In this document: in pieces, positions 36,062-45,164 of the stretch
How positions within the stretch are numbered: the first letter of the stretch is position 1
Layout of the letters: every line of letters begins with the position of its first letter
NCBI RefSeq assembly: GCF_900115075.1
Contig: NZ_FOVG01000003.1
Location: 186,001 to 250,000, forward strand
Source of the DNA: Candidatus Pantoea varia
Lineage (GTDB): Bacteria > Pseudomonadota > Gammaproteobacteria > Enterobacterales > Enterobacteriaceae
Direction of reading: 5' to 3'
DNA: 64,000 nucleotides
Notes under the pieces: model-generated
What the model was told of the DNA's origin: nothing
What the model saw: only the letters and a program-made list of their open reading frames with translations
Database searches by the model: none
Position numbers and translations under genes: made by a program

Positions 36062-37177
36062 ATGTCCTCGTCCACCGATGTGCTCTTCCGTCCTTTCTCG
36101 ATCGGCTCCCTTAACCTGCCCAACCGCATCGTTATGGCCCCCATGACACGCGCCTTCGCACCCGATGGCATTCCGGGTGAGCCGAACGCCGCTTACTACC
36201 GCAAGCGCGCCGAAGGCGGCGTCGGGCTGATCCTGTCGGAAGGCACGGTGGTCGACCGGCCCGCCTCGCGTTACGAATCGGGCATTCCGATGTTCTACGG
36301 TGAGTCAGCGCTCGCTGGCTGGAAAGGGGTCATTGAGGCCGTCCATGCCGCAGGCGGACGCATGGGTCCCCAACTCTGACATACCGGCTCGACGCGCAGC
36401 ATGAGTGGCTGGGAGCCGGAGACGCCGGTTGAGAGCCCGTCAGGACTGGTAGGACCCGGCGACCCGCGTGGTACGGCGATGAGCCAGGAAGACATTGCCG
36501 ACACCGTCGCCGCTTTTGCGCAGGCTGCCGCAGACGCCAGGGGGCTCGGCTTCGATACCGTTGAGATCCACGGTGCCCACGGCTACCTGATTGATCAGTT
36601 TTTCTGGCAGGGCACCAACCAGCGTGCCGACCGCTACAACGGAGCCACAATCAGGGAGCGTGCCCGTTTTGCCGCCGAGGTTATTGCGGCGATGCGTGCA
36701 GCAGTGGGGCCTGAGTTTCCCCTCATCCTGCGCGTCAGTCAGTGGAAACAGCAGGATTACGGCGCACGCATAGCGACCACACCTGCCGAAATGACCGACT
36801 GGTTGGTGCCGATGGTGGAAGCGGGTGCGAATGTTCTGCACTGTTCACAGCGGCGTTTCTGGGAGCCGGAATTCCCCGAGATCGACGGCGATGACGGTTT
36901 GAACTTTGCCGGCTGGGCCAAAAAGCTGACGGGCGCCGCCACGATTAGCGTCGGATCGGTGGGCCTGTCGAGTGATTTCTTTGGCGCATTTGGTGGCCAG
37001 GGTGCCCGGACCGAGGGTCTGGATAAGCTGGTGCAGCGTATGGAGCGGGACGAGTTTGACCTGATCGCGGTTGGCCGGGCGCTGATTAGCGATGCCGACT
37101 GGGCTCGCAAGATTCAGTCGGGCGATACCATGCAGTTAACCGGGTTCGATGGGGCCTCTCTGACCACACTTATCTAA
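36062..37177 (+). pseudogene. Old-yellow-enzyme-type ene reductase interrupted by TGA
   Basis: A single 371-position frame is interrupted at codon 106 (36377-36379) by TGA, where relatives have Trp in the QLWHTG motif: MGPQL-stop-HTGSTRSM. Otherwise all OYE elements are present: PNRIVMAPMTRAFAPDG, FDTVEIHGAHGYLIDQF, NQRADRYNG and FDLIAVGRALISDADWARK. FMN-dependent reduction of activated alkenes is the family reaction. A TGG-to-TGA transition explains the break. The downstream part could restart at the ATG at 36401 but would lack the first barrel strands and FMN contacts. AAAGGAAC precedes the start. Confidence 0.88.
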
Positions 37178-37297
37178 GAGACATCGGTCATGCGGCTAAG
37201 GAACAATCGCTGTTCCCCGGCGAAAAAATGCAGCAAGGGCGTAATGGCTTAATAGTGCCGCCGCGCTAAAAACGTTTTACATTGAGAGGATTACCCG

Positions 37298-37597
37298 ATG
37301 AAATTCTTTTTATGCAAGTTTATTCCGCCGCGCGAGGATTTCCTGACAACAATGTCTGTGGATGAAGCCGCTTTGATGCAGCAGCATGCTGACTACCTGA
37401 ACGACCTTCTTGCAAAAGGCTTGATCGTTGCTCACGGACCGGTGCTGGATCCCACCGGTAGCTATGGCCTTTCCCTTTATCAAATCACCGATGAAGAGGA
37501 CGTCACAACGTTTACTGCGGATGACCCAATTATCAAAAGCGGAATTGGACACTATGAGCATTTGCAAATGCCTCACTTAGCAGCACGGGGTTGTTAA
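37298..37597 (+). CDS. YciI-family protein
   Basis: 99 aa, dimeric ferredoxin-like fold. Typical YCII features: MKFFLCKFIPPR, the MQQHADYLNDLLAKGLIVAHG segment (core QQHADYLNDLLAKGLIVAHG) with its His, and DDPIIKSGIG near the C-terminus. GAGAGG lies nine bases before the start. Likely co-regulated with the SDR and ene reductase. Catalytic role not established for the family as a whole. Confidence 0.88.
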   Translation: MKFFLCKFIPPREDFLTTMSVDEAALMQQHADYLNDLLAKGLIVAHGPVLDPTGSYGLSLYQITDEEDVTTFTADDPIIKSGIGHYEHLQMPHLAARGC

Positions 37598-37683
37598 AGG
37601 CCGGCTGATGATGACGTATTCCTGAGTGCCAGTTCCAGGGTTATGGAGTCATTCAATAAGTATGTATTGGCTTAATGCTTAAT

Positions 37684-37720
37684 AGCCCCCAGACCCAACC
37701 CGGGTTTGGGGGCTGTTTTT
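37684..37720 (+). terminator. Intrinsic terminator after YciI
   Basis: AGCCCCCAgACCC-AACC-CGGGTtTGGGGGCT followed by GTTTTT: a long GC-rich stem and T5. End of the HxlR-controlled cluster. Confidence 0.85.
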
Positions 37721-37899
37721 GACTGGCGTGACCCAGTACAGCATAAATCGCCGGAATAGCCGCTCCCAACGTATTTAGCCAGTAGTGGGATGCGGTTGAT
37801 TGGGACTGAAAGAAAAGAGTATGTAAGTGGTTTGCTGGATCCTGAGCTGCGGGAGAGCACTCATGATGCGTGGAATGCCAATCGTCAATAACGCATAAC

Positions 37900-37963
37900 A
37901 TCCGCCAGGCGCTCATAGCGGACATTAGCCTGGCGTCACTCCCCTTCCTCACGGAAGCAGACA
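37900..37963 (+). repeat. Interspersed palindromic repeat, two-arm copy
   Basis: ATCCGC-CAGGCGCTCATA-GCGGAC, spacer ATTAGCCTGGCGTCA, then a decayed second arm ending AAGCAGACATT. A further partial GCGGTAACGGAC lies at 37988-37999. Confidence 0.7.
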
Positions 37964-38181
37964 TTTTCAGACAAGCTATTCCCGGTGAAGCGGTAACGGA
38001 CATTATGAAGTATTGATTGAGGCCTCAATTTACCTCTAATTGATTTTGCTATAAGGTTCTCCTGCTCGCGCGACTATGCAGAGGATGCTGTGCCAGAAGC
38101 CTTTTTTGCTATCAAACCTCGCGCCGAAAATTTAAGCGGGTACGCTGCATTAAATATAGCTGCTCAGACATAGGGAAAATC

Positions 38182-38595
38182 ATGACGAAAATTATTGACG
38201 ACAACTGGATTAGGGTGTCTGTGACATCAGCAATATTTAGTAGTGTCGTGGGTTCATTACTGGTTTTAATTTATCTTTCCTGGGGGAAAAGCAGTGCATC
38301 CGTAGTGGGCAGCATTTTTACTTATTTTTTCATCGTCATGACGAGTATTATTGGCACTACGATGGGCTCAATGATGATAGGCATGCCATTAGCGATGATT
38401 TCAAAGCGACTTTATCCTGATGCTGCCCTGAAAGGGAGCTTTTTTATCGTGTGCTCTGCGCTCTTCATGTGGCTGGTTGTCCTGGCATGGCCTGTCATCA
38501 GGATATTTGAAAATTCTTATTCGGATATTTTACTTTTAAGCCCCTATGCTTTCTGTTCGGCTGCCGCACTTGCTTATCTGGTTTACTGGGATTAA
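38182..38595 (+). CDS. Small polytopic membrane protein, unknown
   Basis: 137 aa with four predicted helices (about residues 14-33, 44-68, 85-108, 115-135) and short loops. The N-terminus MTKIIDDNWIRVSV is cytoplasmic-like. AGGGAAAATC lies before the ATG. No family recognised. AT-rich and in a gene-sparse stretch, consistent with acquired DNA. Confidence 0.6.
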   Translation: MTKIIDDNWIRVSVTSAIFSSVVGSLLVLIYLSWGKSSASVVGSIFTYFFIVMTSIIGTTMGSMMIGMPLAMISKRLYPDAALKGSFFIVCSALFMWLVVLAWPVIRIFENSYSDILLLSPYAFCSAAALAYLVYWD

Positions 38596-38814
38596 TACAA
38601 AGAGTATCCATCAGGATCGAGGCAGCAGGACAGTTAAAGAAATGACCTGATGGTATCATTTTTCAGCCAGACATATGGAAACAGGTGAGTGCAGGGTGTC
38701 GGAATTCCGATATTTTCCGAGCCCCTGTGAGTATTTTTAATTACAGACTCATCTGAATGTTGAATACATAAGGTTAACGGGACAGCATGGACTCACATTC
38801 CACCTTTCAGATAG

Positions 38815-39819
38815 TCATGGATTCTGCTCGAAATATTGTTTATCCATATCGGCAAGTTTCTTCTGTAAACCTGTCTGACCATCAACCACTTCGTAAAATT
38901 TACTGTGAGTATAAAGATAAATACGCTCGGATGACGCAAACATAAACATTTCGGGTGAAGCCATATTTGAGAAGCGACTTATTACTTCAGGCTGTAAAAA
39001 GATGACATCATTCCCGATCTGACCTGTCACTCCGCGGCCCCAGTTTCCCGCACGGAAAAAGACATCTGGATTGCTAAATCCCGTACATCTGGTGAGTCCA
39101 TGCTCCGGGCAGGAGACAACAGAAAGAAGATGAAATTTACTCAGATCTAAATCACCAACATCATAGCCACCGACATATGTTGAGCCATTACTTTTGAATA
39201 CATTATAAATACGCCATTTTATATCCTCTCCAAATGGAAAAATCACCTGAAATTCTTTCGGGTTAACCCCTTTTATCTTCTCACCTCGAGAATACACCGA
39301 CGAGTCATCTTGAGCGTAGTTTGCTAATTGTTCCGATTGCCAGTAAGGCCGGGTAGTTTTAATGTAATCAATCGGTCTAAACGTAGAGGAGTATTTAGCC
39401 ACTAAATAAAGATCGCGTTTTTCTATTTTATTAACCTGCATGGGCTTTGCCGTTAAGCAATCCCAGAAAGTGATGTTGTAAATTAAACCTGTCGTATCTC
39501 CCGTCCCAGTAATGCAGGGAGAGTGCTCATAATTAAGTTTACTCATCCAGTAAATATTAATTTTTATGGAGACATAGTTACTGAAAAGAGGCTGCATATC
39601 ATTTGAACATTGCTGATTTAACTGGAATAGGTTATCTCTTTCACCATCCTGGTTAAACCTACCATGAACATACTCACTACAAATATTCAGAACAGGCCTG
39701 CCACGCACATCGCTTTGCATTGGTCGACGTACATCGAAGATATATTTTAAAAAAATAAAAATCAAAAACACTCCTGCAATTAACCCTATTTTGACAAATA
39801 TGCTATGGTTAGACTTCAT
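38815..39819 (-). CDS. Membrane-anchored periplasmic protein with a DKNYY-like segment
   Basis: 334 aa. One N-terminal helix (IGLIAGVFLIFIFLKYIF) anchors a large periplasmic domain with several Cys residues (CSEY, QQCSND, SPCITG, WDCLTA, SCPEHG, RCTG) that could form disulfides. The stretch DSSVYSRGEKIKGVNPKEF followed by FQVIFPFG resembles DKNYY-family repeats (variable-Y-G-K-I-x-G-x-DP-x-T-F), a family found among putative immunity or host-interaction proteins. Similarity is weak. A small lipoprotein gene follows upstream at 39925-40221 on the same strand, 105 bp away, so the two may be co-transcribed. Confidence 0.6.
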   Translation of the reverse strand: MKSNHSIFVKIGLIAGVFLIFIFLKYIFDVRRPMQSDVRGRPVLNICSEYVHGRFNQDGERDNLFQLNQQCSNDMQPLFSNYVSIKINIYWMSKLNYEHSPCITGTGDTTGLIYNITFWDCLTAKPMQVNKIEKRDLYLVAKYSSTFRPIDYIKTTRPYWQSEQLANYAQDDSSVYSRGEKIKGVNPKEFQVIFPFGEDIKWRIYNVFKSNGSTYVGGYDVGDLDLSKFHLLSVVSCPEHGLTRCTGFSNPDVFFRAGNWGRGVTGQIGNDVIFLQPEVISRFSNMASPEMFMFASSERIYLYTHSKFYEVVDGQTGLQKKLADMDKQYFEQNP

Positions 39820-39924
39820 GTGCTATTCCTTTTACCCGCTATCCTGGTATCACATCAGAGTAGTGCAAACCGACCGAAGTTAAACGGCGTGCGCGACGGC
39901 TGGCATGACCGCTATTCAACATTA

Positions 39925-40221
39925 TTAATACTTGCCCGTACTCATGCCTTCCGAAACAAAACCCGCACTTGTTTGTTTATTCCTGCCCACATAATACCGT
40001 TTATTCTCTTGAGGGAGAGAACATTCCTCCAGGGCTTCTTCATTGGTCTTAGCCGGTTTTTTATCAGTGGATCTCCAGTAACTATTTTTAAAGTCCTGAA
40101 CCGTGCCTTCAGTGGTGCCCAAAGGGCACAGTCCACTGGCGCAACCCAGTAAAAACATTGGCACACACGCCAGCATCAGAACACGTAACAAGGGAAAGGC
40201 TTTAAAACTGTTTTTATTCAT
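39925..40221 (-). CDS. Small putative lipoprotein
   Basis: 98 aa. Signal peptide with lipobox FLLGC (Cys27), then a short polar mature part with three further Cys (GLCPLG, LEECSLP). GAAATTAAAATG start context has only a weak ribosome site. No family recognised. Upstream of the membrane-anchored protein on the same strand; both would act in the periplasm, so a shared role is plausible but unsupported otherwise. Confidence 0.6.
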   Translation of the reverse strand: MNKNSFKAFPLLRVLMLACVPMFLLGCASGLCPLGTTEGTVQDFKNSYWRSTDKKPAKTNEEALEECSLPQENKRYYVGRNKQTSAGFVSEGMSTGKY

Positions 40222-40909
40222 TTTAATTTCATTTCAGTCAGCTGCGGATATGGGGTCTGAGCAACGTACATTATTTTTAATGGGCATCGTTCAGATGATA
40301 CCCGGTCTGCTGCACAAGGTATTCATAATTCAGTCGTTCTCGTGCTGTCATCGGCTGGCCGCCAGTCTCGAAATGATCCACTTTCATTGGAAGCACACCC
40401 TTAATATTTTCGACGCAAAGCTGCCTGACTTACTCCTTTGCGTCCCGCTTTTCGCTCATAGCGGACAAAGATAATCCCCCTGGATTACGCATTTCAGGCG
40501 CTATCACCGGCACTGTCTGAACCGAAGTTCAAAGCCTCCCGAACCCTCTATTCTGGTCAAAAAAAACCTTCATAAACCGTTCTGCGCTCAGCCGCCAAAC
40601 ATACCCATTAGCTTTTTTTCATGCTCCGGACGTCGAATGGCGTAAACTGCAGCTTGATATGTGAAGCCAGTCCGTTGTCGTTCTGACAAGGACACATCGA
40701 ATTCACATGCTGAGATCCTGCTTTATAAACTCGTGAGTCAGAACCGTTGCCAGCATGTTCATTCTTCCTGACTATAAGAATTCTGTTCGCGCTGACGTGC
40801 CTGACGGCTCCAGCGAACGATGTAAATCCAGCTCTTCAAATCAGGAAAATAAGATGTTTTTACCAGATGCACAATTCACAAAAATCTTTACTCACTCCTC
40901 ATTCCTGGC
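40222..40909. other. Gene-free interval with one repeat copy
   Basis: Nearly 700 bp with no credible gene. At 40442-40466 lies a repeat copy, GTCCCGC-TTTTCGCTCATA-GCGGAC, whose stem extends to CTTTG/CAAAG; a possible decayed arm GTCCGTTGTC...ACAAGGAC lies at 40670-40693. Confidence 0.5.
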
Positions 40910-41518
40910 ATGAATCGTCAGCTGTTTGTGACTCTGGATGGGCCCAAGGGAACCGGGAAAACCACCCTGCTGGAGTCCATTACGCAAGTGCTAAGGGCAG
41001 ATAACAGGAAGGTGGTCCGGCTTAGCGAGCAAAAAAGCGATCCCTTCAGGGCGGAATCCATGGCGCTGGTGAACCGGCTCGCCAGAGATCCCTCCATCGA
41101 TCTGGAACGGGAGATCTGTAACCGCTTTGCTATAAGCCGTGCCTGGATTTCACAGAACGTACTCGCTAAACAGCCGCCCGACAGCATTATCCTGATGGAT
41201 CGCTGGTATCCGTCGGATGCCGCATTTCGGCGAATGGTGCCTTTCGCAGAGATATTGCAGCTTAACATTGAGCACAACGTGCGAGCGCCAGACCTGCATG
41301 TCGGGGTGGTCACAGCACCAGAGGTTTCATGGGAAAGAGCCGCAGCGCGTTCGCGGGGTCTGGGAAGTACGGTGATTCACCGCCTGGAAGAACATATCGC
41401 CTGTACCCGTGCGTTTGAGCAGGAGGTTTCCAGTCACGGCTGGTTTTTATGCCGCAATGAAGGAAGCATTGAAGAGGCCACAATGCAGGTAGTGGCTGAA
41501 ATCAACAGAGTGCTTTGA
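40910..41518 (+). CDS. Thymidylate-kinase-like P-loop protein
   Basis: 202 aa. P-loop LDGPKGTGKTTLLESI near the N-terminus and the LMDRWYPSDAAF segment correspond to the Walker A and DR(Y/W) motifs of dTMP kinase-type NMP kinases. A LID-like Arg-rich region (ERAAARSRGLGST) follows. It is too divergent to be the housekeeping Tmk, which is expected elsewhere. Possible roles are nucleotide or other small-molecule phosphorylation. No partner gene; repeats and gene-free DNA precede it. Confidence 0.78.
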   Translation: MNRQLFVTLDGPKGTGKTTLLESITQVLRADNRKVVRLSEQKSDPFRAESMALVNRLARDPSIDLEREICNRFAISRAWISQNVLAKQPPDSIILMDRWYPSDAAFRRMVPFAEILQLNIEHNVRAPDLHVGVVTAPEVSWERAAARSRGLGSTVIHRLEEHIACTRAFEQEVSSHGWFLCRNEGSIEEATMQVVAEINRVL

Positions 41519-41682
41519 CGCCCTACAGACATCTTTGCTGCTCTCCTCTCTTTACCTGTTGAGTAAAAATCCTCCACCAGAATTTTACTTGTCTGAAATC
41601 AACAATAGTCATATTACCGCTGGCACAGATATCCCCCTTTCCCTTATAAAATTGCTTTATTTTTCAGATAAGGCACAGGGAA

Positions 41683-42996
41683 TTGCGCTACTCATCAATA
41701 CCATTCAATCATAATCAATCAGGCTGGCCTGCGGGTGAGTCATGCTTCCCCTCACAGCCTATGCTGCGAGGCGATATCACCGCCGACTGGGTCATTGTCG
41801 GCGCGGGATTTGCCGGTGTCGCCTTTGCGCGTCGCCTGGCTGAAATTAATCCCACCCTGAAAATCATCATCGTCGACGCGTACACCACACGGGAAAGCGC
41901 ATCCGCACGCAACTCCGGATTTGTTATCGGGCTGCCTCATAATATTGGCAGCTCAACCGCCGAATTAAAAAAGGCCAACGCTTACCGTAACCTGCTTCAG
42001 GAAGGCATTCGTCAGCTGGAGCAGGTCATTTCAGAGCATGATCTTCAGTGCGACTGGGAACAGGTCGGTAAATATCACTGCCAGGCGGAGCGTGGCAATG
42101 ATCGTATATTGAAGGAGTACGCCAGCCATCTCGATTTAATGGATGAGCCGTGGCAGATGTCAGACAGTGAGGAGCTTTACCTTAAACTCGGCACACGTTT
42201 TTACAACAAAGGGATATTTACGCCCGGCTGTGTGCTGGTTAATCCGGCGCAGCTGATCGCCGGGCTAAGCCACTCTTTACCTGAAAATGTTCAGCGCTTC
42301 GATAATACGCCGGTGCTGGGGATTCGCTACGGCAGCATGGCTGAAGTACTGACACCTTTGGGAGTCATTAAAACGCCAAAGGTTATGCTGGCAACCAACG
42401 CACTGTCGCCAGAGTTGCGACCAGGGCTTTCACGTCAGGCTGCAATGGCGACCTTCGCCAGCATTACCGATCCGCTGACGGATGAACAACTGACTACTCT
42501 GCCCCCCATGCAGAGCTGGGGACTTACGCCGGTTAATGCGATTGCCGGTGCAACCTTCCGTTTTACCTCAGACCGCCGTTTCCTGATTCGCCAGCACGTG
42601 ATACCCGCACTCAGCGGTCAGGTGAATGCCGCGCAGACCAGGCAGGCGACTCAACTTCATCAGCGCTTATTCAATAAAGTCTATCCGACCCTGGGCGGCG
42701 TAAAGATAACCCACACCTGGTCCGGCACCATCAGCGTCACGCGTAACGGCGCGCCGGAATGGGGTATGCTGAACAATTTTATCTGTACAGCGGGCGGCTG
42801 TAACGGCGCAGGCGTTTCAAAACAGACGGTGGCGGGCAGTCTGCTGGCGGATTTTATGATGAAGCAGGATAACCCGCATATTGCAGATATGCTGTCGCTG
42901 GGCAAAGCTAACTTCATGCCGCCCTCACCAGCGCTGGATATTGGCATTGCGTTTTCGCTGATGAAAGAACGTTATCTGGGTCGTAAAGAGGTGTAG
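41683..42996 (+). CDS. FAD-dependent amine/amino-acid oxidoreductase (DAO family)
   Basis: 437 aa if started at TTG 41683 (AGGG upstream); the first internal ATG, at 41761, is an alternative and leaves the FAD domain intact. The dinucleotide motif DWVIVGAGFAGVAFARRLAE begins near residue 35, and GISVTRNG-type and CTAGGCNGAGV segments near the C-terminus are typical of PuuB/DadA-like oxidases. Reaction: FAD-linked oxidation of an amine or amino acid. No adjacent catabolic genes give the substrate. Confidence 0.85.
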   Translation: MRYSSIPFNHNQSGWPAGESCFPSQPMLRGDITADWVIVGAGFAGVAFARRLAEINPTLKIIIVDAYTTRESASARNSGFVIGLPHNIGSSTAELKKANAYRNLLQEGIRQLEQVISEHDLQCDWEQVGKYHCQAERGNDRILKEYASHLDLMDEPWQMSDSEELYLKLGTRFYNKGIFTPGCVLVNPAQLIAGLSHSLPENVQRFDNTPVLGIRYGSMAEVLTPLGVIKTPKVMLATNALSPELRPGLSRQAAMATFASITDPLTDEQLTTLPPMQSWGLTPVNAIAGATFRFTSDRRFLIRQHVIPALSGQVNAAQTRQATQLHQRLFNKVYPTLGGVKITHTWSGTISVTRNGAPEWGMLNNFICTAGGCNGAGVSKQTVAGSLLADFMMKQDNPHIADMLSLGKANFMPPSPALDIGIAFSLMKERYLGRKEV

Positions 42997-43005
42997 CTAT
43001 TCCCG

Positions 43006-43040
43006 AAGAAGACGGACGCGGAACCCCGTCCGTCTTCTTT
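43006..43040 (+). terminator. Intrinsic terminator after the FAD oxidoreductase
   Basis: AAGAAGACGGACG and CGTCCGTCTTCTT form a 13-bp perfect stem with an 8-base loop ending in TTT. Confidence 0.85.
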
Positions 43041-43225
43041 CCGGATTAAATTGTTACTGTCGAAGCCGATGGCATAGGCTATGCCGCTGATATTACAGCT
43101 TTAAAGCATCAATGGGCGCTGATCCTGTTTATTTCCTGAGTACCAGTTCCCTGCCAGAGGGACTCTTAGATTTTTCTGCAATCCCACAATCACACTAATC
43201 AATTTCAGCGCCCTCATCAAATAAA

Positions 43226-43241
43226 TGTGAAACAGATCACA
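43226..43241. promoter_or_regulatory. CRP-cAMP binding site
   Basis: AAATGTGA-AACAGA-TCACAAAT carries perfect TGTGA-N6-TCACA half-sites. It lies about 100 bp upstream of the 33-codon frame at 43334 and 260 bp upstream of eptA, so it may serve either. Confidence 0.75.
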
Positions 43242-43333
43242 AATCTCTGATACTTACCGCACAAACTGTAGCAATAAGTTCATTTTAGCTTAACATTAAC
43301 AGATGTGAACAACTGATCCCTCAGGCATCTGGC

Positions 43334-43435
43334 ATGCTTAAAATTTCATCAAGTGAATGTTTTTCAGTAACTATTTCAGTGATTACTGTCCTGAGCTTTA
43401 TCTTTCTGTGGTTTACGGCACATAGTTTTTATTAA
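43334..43435 (+). CDS. Possible 33-aa single-pass membrane protein
   Basis: Frame MLKISSSECFSVTISV followed by ITVLSFIFLWFTAHSFY: a short polar start then one membrane helix. AGG lies about nine bases before the ATG. It lies between a consensus CRP site and the eptA start. I recognise no family. Its position suggests either a small membrane protein or a leader frame for eptA. Confidence 0.4.
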   Translation: MLKISSSECFSVTISVITVLSFIFLWFTAHSFY

Positions 43436-43501
43436 CGTTTCCTAATCAATTATTAAAATAATTGATTTAGCTCCACCTCTTCAAGGTCACGGAATACCTT
43501 T

Positions 43502-45151
43502 ATGCCACGATTCAGAGTCAGTCAACCTGTACTGCCGCGCGTTACATTTATCCTGTCATTCTCATTCTATATATCGGTTTTTCTTAATTTTGCCTTTTAC
43601 CGCCAGGCTTATTCACTTATAGAGATGAACGGGCTCAGCAATATTCTTTTTTTCCTCTCCATGCCGATTGTCGCTTTTAGCGTTATTAATATTGTGGTGA
43701 CACTTGCCTCGTTTCTTTGGCTGGACAGGATAACCATTGCGCTGTTTGTCATTGTCTCTGCTACGGCTCAGTACTTTATTCAGCACTATGGCATCGTCCT
43801 TGATCGCTCGATGATCACCAATATGGTCGATACCACGCCAGCAGAAAGTATGGCTCTGCTGACACCAAAGATGATTGCGGTGATATTTTTTACCGGCATT
43901 TTTATGGCTGCACTGGCTTTCTGGCCCGCCTTTAAAAAGTCGGTGCCGGTCTGGAAAGGGATGATTCAGCGCGCTGTAAGTCTGGTTATTTCCGTTGCGC
44001 TGATAGCCGTGATAGCCATGCTGTTTTACAAGGATTACGCCTCACTGTTTCGTAATAATCACGAACTGGTGAAATCCCTGAGTCCGTCTAATTTCATTGC
44101 TGCCTCGCTCTCCTACTATAATCATCGTGAGCGGGCCAATCTTCCGCTGGTGAAAATAGGTGAAGATGCCCATCAACTTCCGGTCATGCTGGATGGCCCT
44201 AAAAAGAACCTGACGATTCTGGTGGTGGGTGAAACGTCTCGTGCCGCCAATTTTTCTCTGGGCGGTTATCCACGACCGACCAACCCCTTACTGGCGAAAG
44301 AGGACGTTGTCTATTTTCCTGACGTCTCCTCCTGTGGTACCTCCACGGCGGTTTCTGTTCCCTGCATGTTCTCGAACATGCCACGCAGGCATTACGATGA
44401 TGCCCTGGCCAGCCATCAGGAAGGATTGCTGGATGTGATTCAACGGGCAGGTCTGAGTGTTCTATGGCATGAGAACGATGCGGGATGTAAAGGGGCGTGC
44501 GATCGTGTGCCTAATCAGGATATGACCGCGCTGAATCTTCCGGGAATGTGCATCAAAGGCGAGTGCTATGATGAGGTACTTTTCCACGGCCTGGAGGAGT
44601 ATATCAACCAACTTCAGGGCAATGGCGTGATCGTGCTGCACACTATCGGCAGTCATGGCCCGACCTACAATCACCGTTATCCTCCGGAATTCGGCAAATT
44701 CAAACCCACCTGTGAAACCAATCAGATCCAGGAGTGTTCGCAGGAACAGCTGGTTAATACCTATGACAACACCATCCTGTATGCGGACTATATCGTCGAT
44801 AAAGCGATTGAATTACTGAAAGCCCATCAGGAGAAGTTTACAACCAGTCTGGTTTACCTGTCCGATCACGGTGAGTCACTGGGTGAGAAAGGTGTTTATC
44901 TACATGGCCTGCCCTATGCTATCGCGCCGGAAGCCCAGACTCATGTGCCGCTGCTTATCTGGCTGTCACCCGATTACCAGCAGCGTTATGCCGTGGACTA
45001 CACATGTCTGAGCCATCATGCCTCGACGCAAAAATACTCTCAGGACAATCTGTTTTCCACCATGCTGGGTATTACCGGCGTTCAGACCCGGGAATATGTC
45101 GCGTCGGACGATATACTGGCGACTTGCAGGAGTAAGGCTGGCGGGAAATAA
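43502..45151 (+). CDS. eptA: Lipid A phosphoethanolamine transferase
   Basis: 549 aa. Five N-terminal membrane helices (about residues 1-170) precede a periplasmic alkaline-phosphatase-fold sulfatase domain. Catalytic residues are visible: Glu244 in VVGETSRA, the Thr280 nucleophile in SCGTSTAVSVPCMF, TIGSHGPTY, and Asp455-His456 in LSDHGESLGE that bind zinc. Cysteines for the conserved disulfides are present (NDAGCKGACDR, CIKGEC). It adds phosphoethanolamine from phosphatidylethanolamine to lipid A, which lowers surface charge and polymyxin binding. The MCR proteins belong to the same family, but chromosomal EptA-type is the simpler call. No PmrA box was identified upstream. Confidence 0.92.
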   Translation: MPRFRVSQPVLPRVTFILSFSFYISVFLNFAFYRQAYSLIEMNGLSNILFFLSMPIVAFSVINIVVTLASFLWLDRITIALFVIVSATAQYFIQHYGIVLDRSMITNMVDTTPAESMALLTPKMIAVIFFTGIFMAALAFWPAFKKSVPVWKGMIQRAVSLVISVALIAVIAMLFYKDYASLFRNNHELVKSLSPSNFIAASLSYYNHRERANLPLVKIGEDAHQLPVMLDGPKKNLTILVVGETSRAANFSLGGYPRPTNPLLAKEDVVYFPDVSSCGTSTAVSVPCMFSNMPRRHYDDALASHQEGLLDVIQRAGLSVLWHENDAGCKGACDRVPNQDMTALNLPGMCIKGECYDEVLFHGLEEYINQLQGNGVIVLHTIGSHGPTYNHRYPPEFGKFKPTCETNQIQECSQEQLVNTYDNTILYADYIVDKAIELLKAHQEKFTTSLVYLSDHGESLGEKGVYLHGLPYAIAPEAQTHVPLLIWLSPDYQQRYAVDYTCLSHHASTQKYSQDNLFSTMLGITGVQTREYVASDDILATCRSKAGGK

Positions 45152-45155
45152 AAGC

Positions 45156-45164
45156 AATAAAGCC
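45156..45164. terminator. Left half of a split bidirectional terminator
   Basis: AATAAAGCC five bases after the eptA stop. Its complement GGCTTTATT lies at 48235-48243, beyond the inserted element. With the element and one TTA removed, a 9-bp stem with a 10-base loop forms, ending in T- and A-runs for both convergent genes. Confidence 0.75.

Noticed and set aside
39805..40474. Overlapping plus-strand frames of 115 and 123 codons
   Set aside because: Antisense to the lipoprotein gene and over a repeat copy; no protein-like features.
43280..43310. PmrA or PhoP box upstream of eptA
   Set aside because: CTTAAC/ATTAAC-like hexamers occur but with the wrong spacing for a direct-repeat box.
43502..45151. 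Mobile mcr-type colistin resistance gene
   Set aside because: The protein is EptA-like and lies outside the IS ends, with its own native-looking terminator stem; nothing shows it was acquired with the element.
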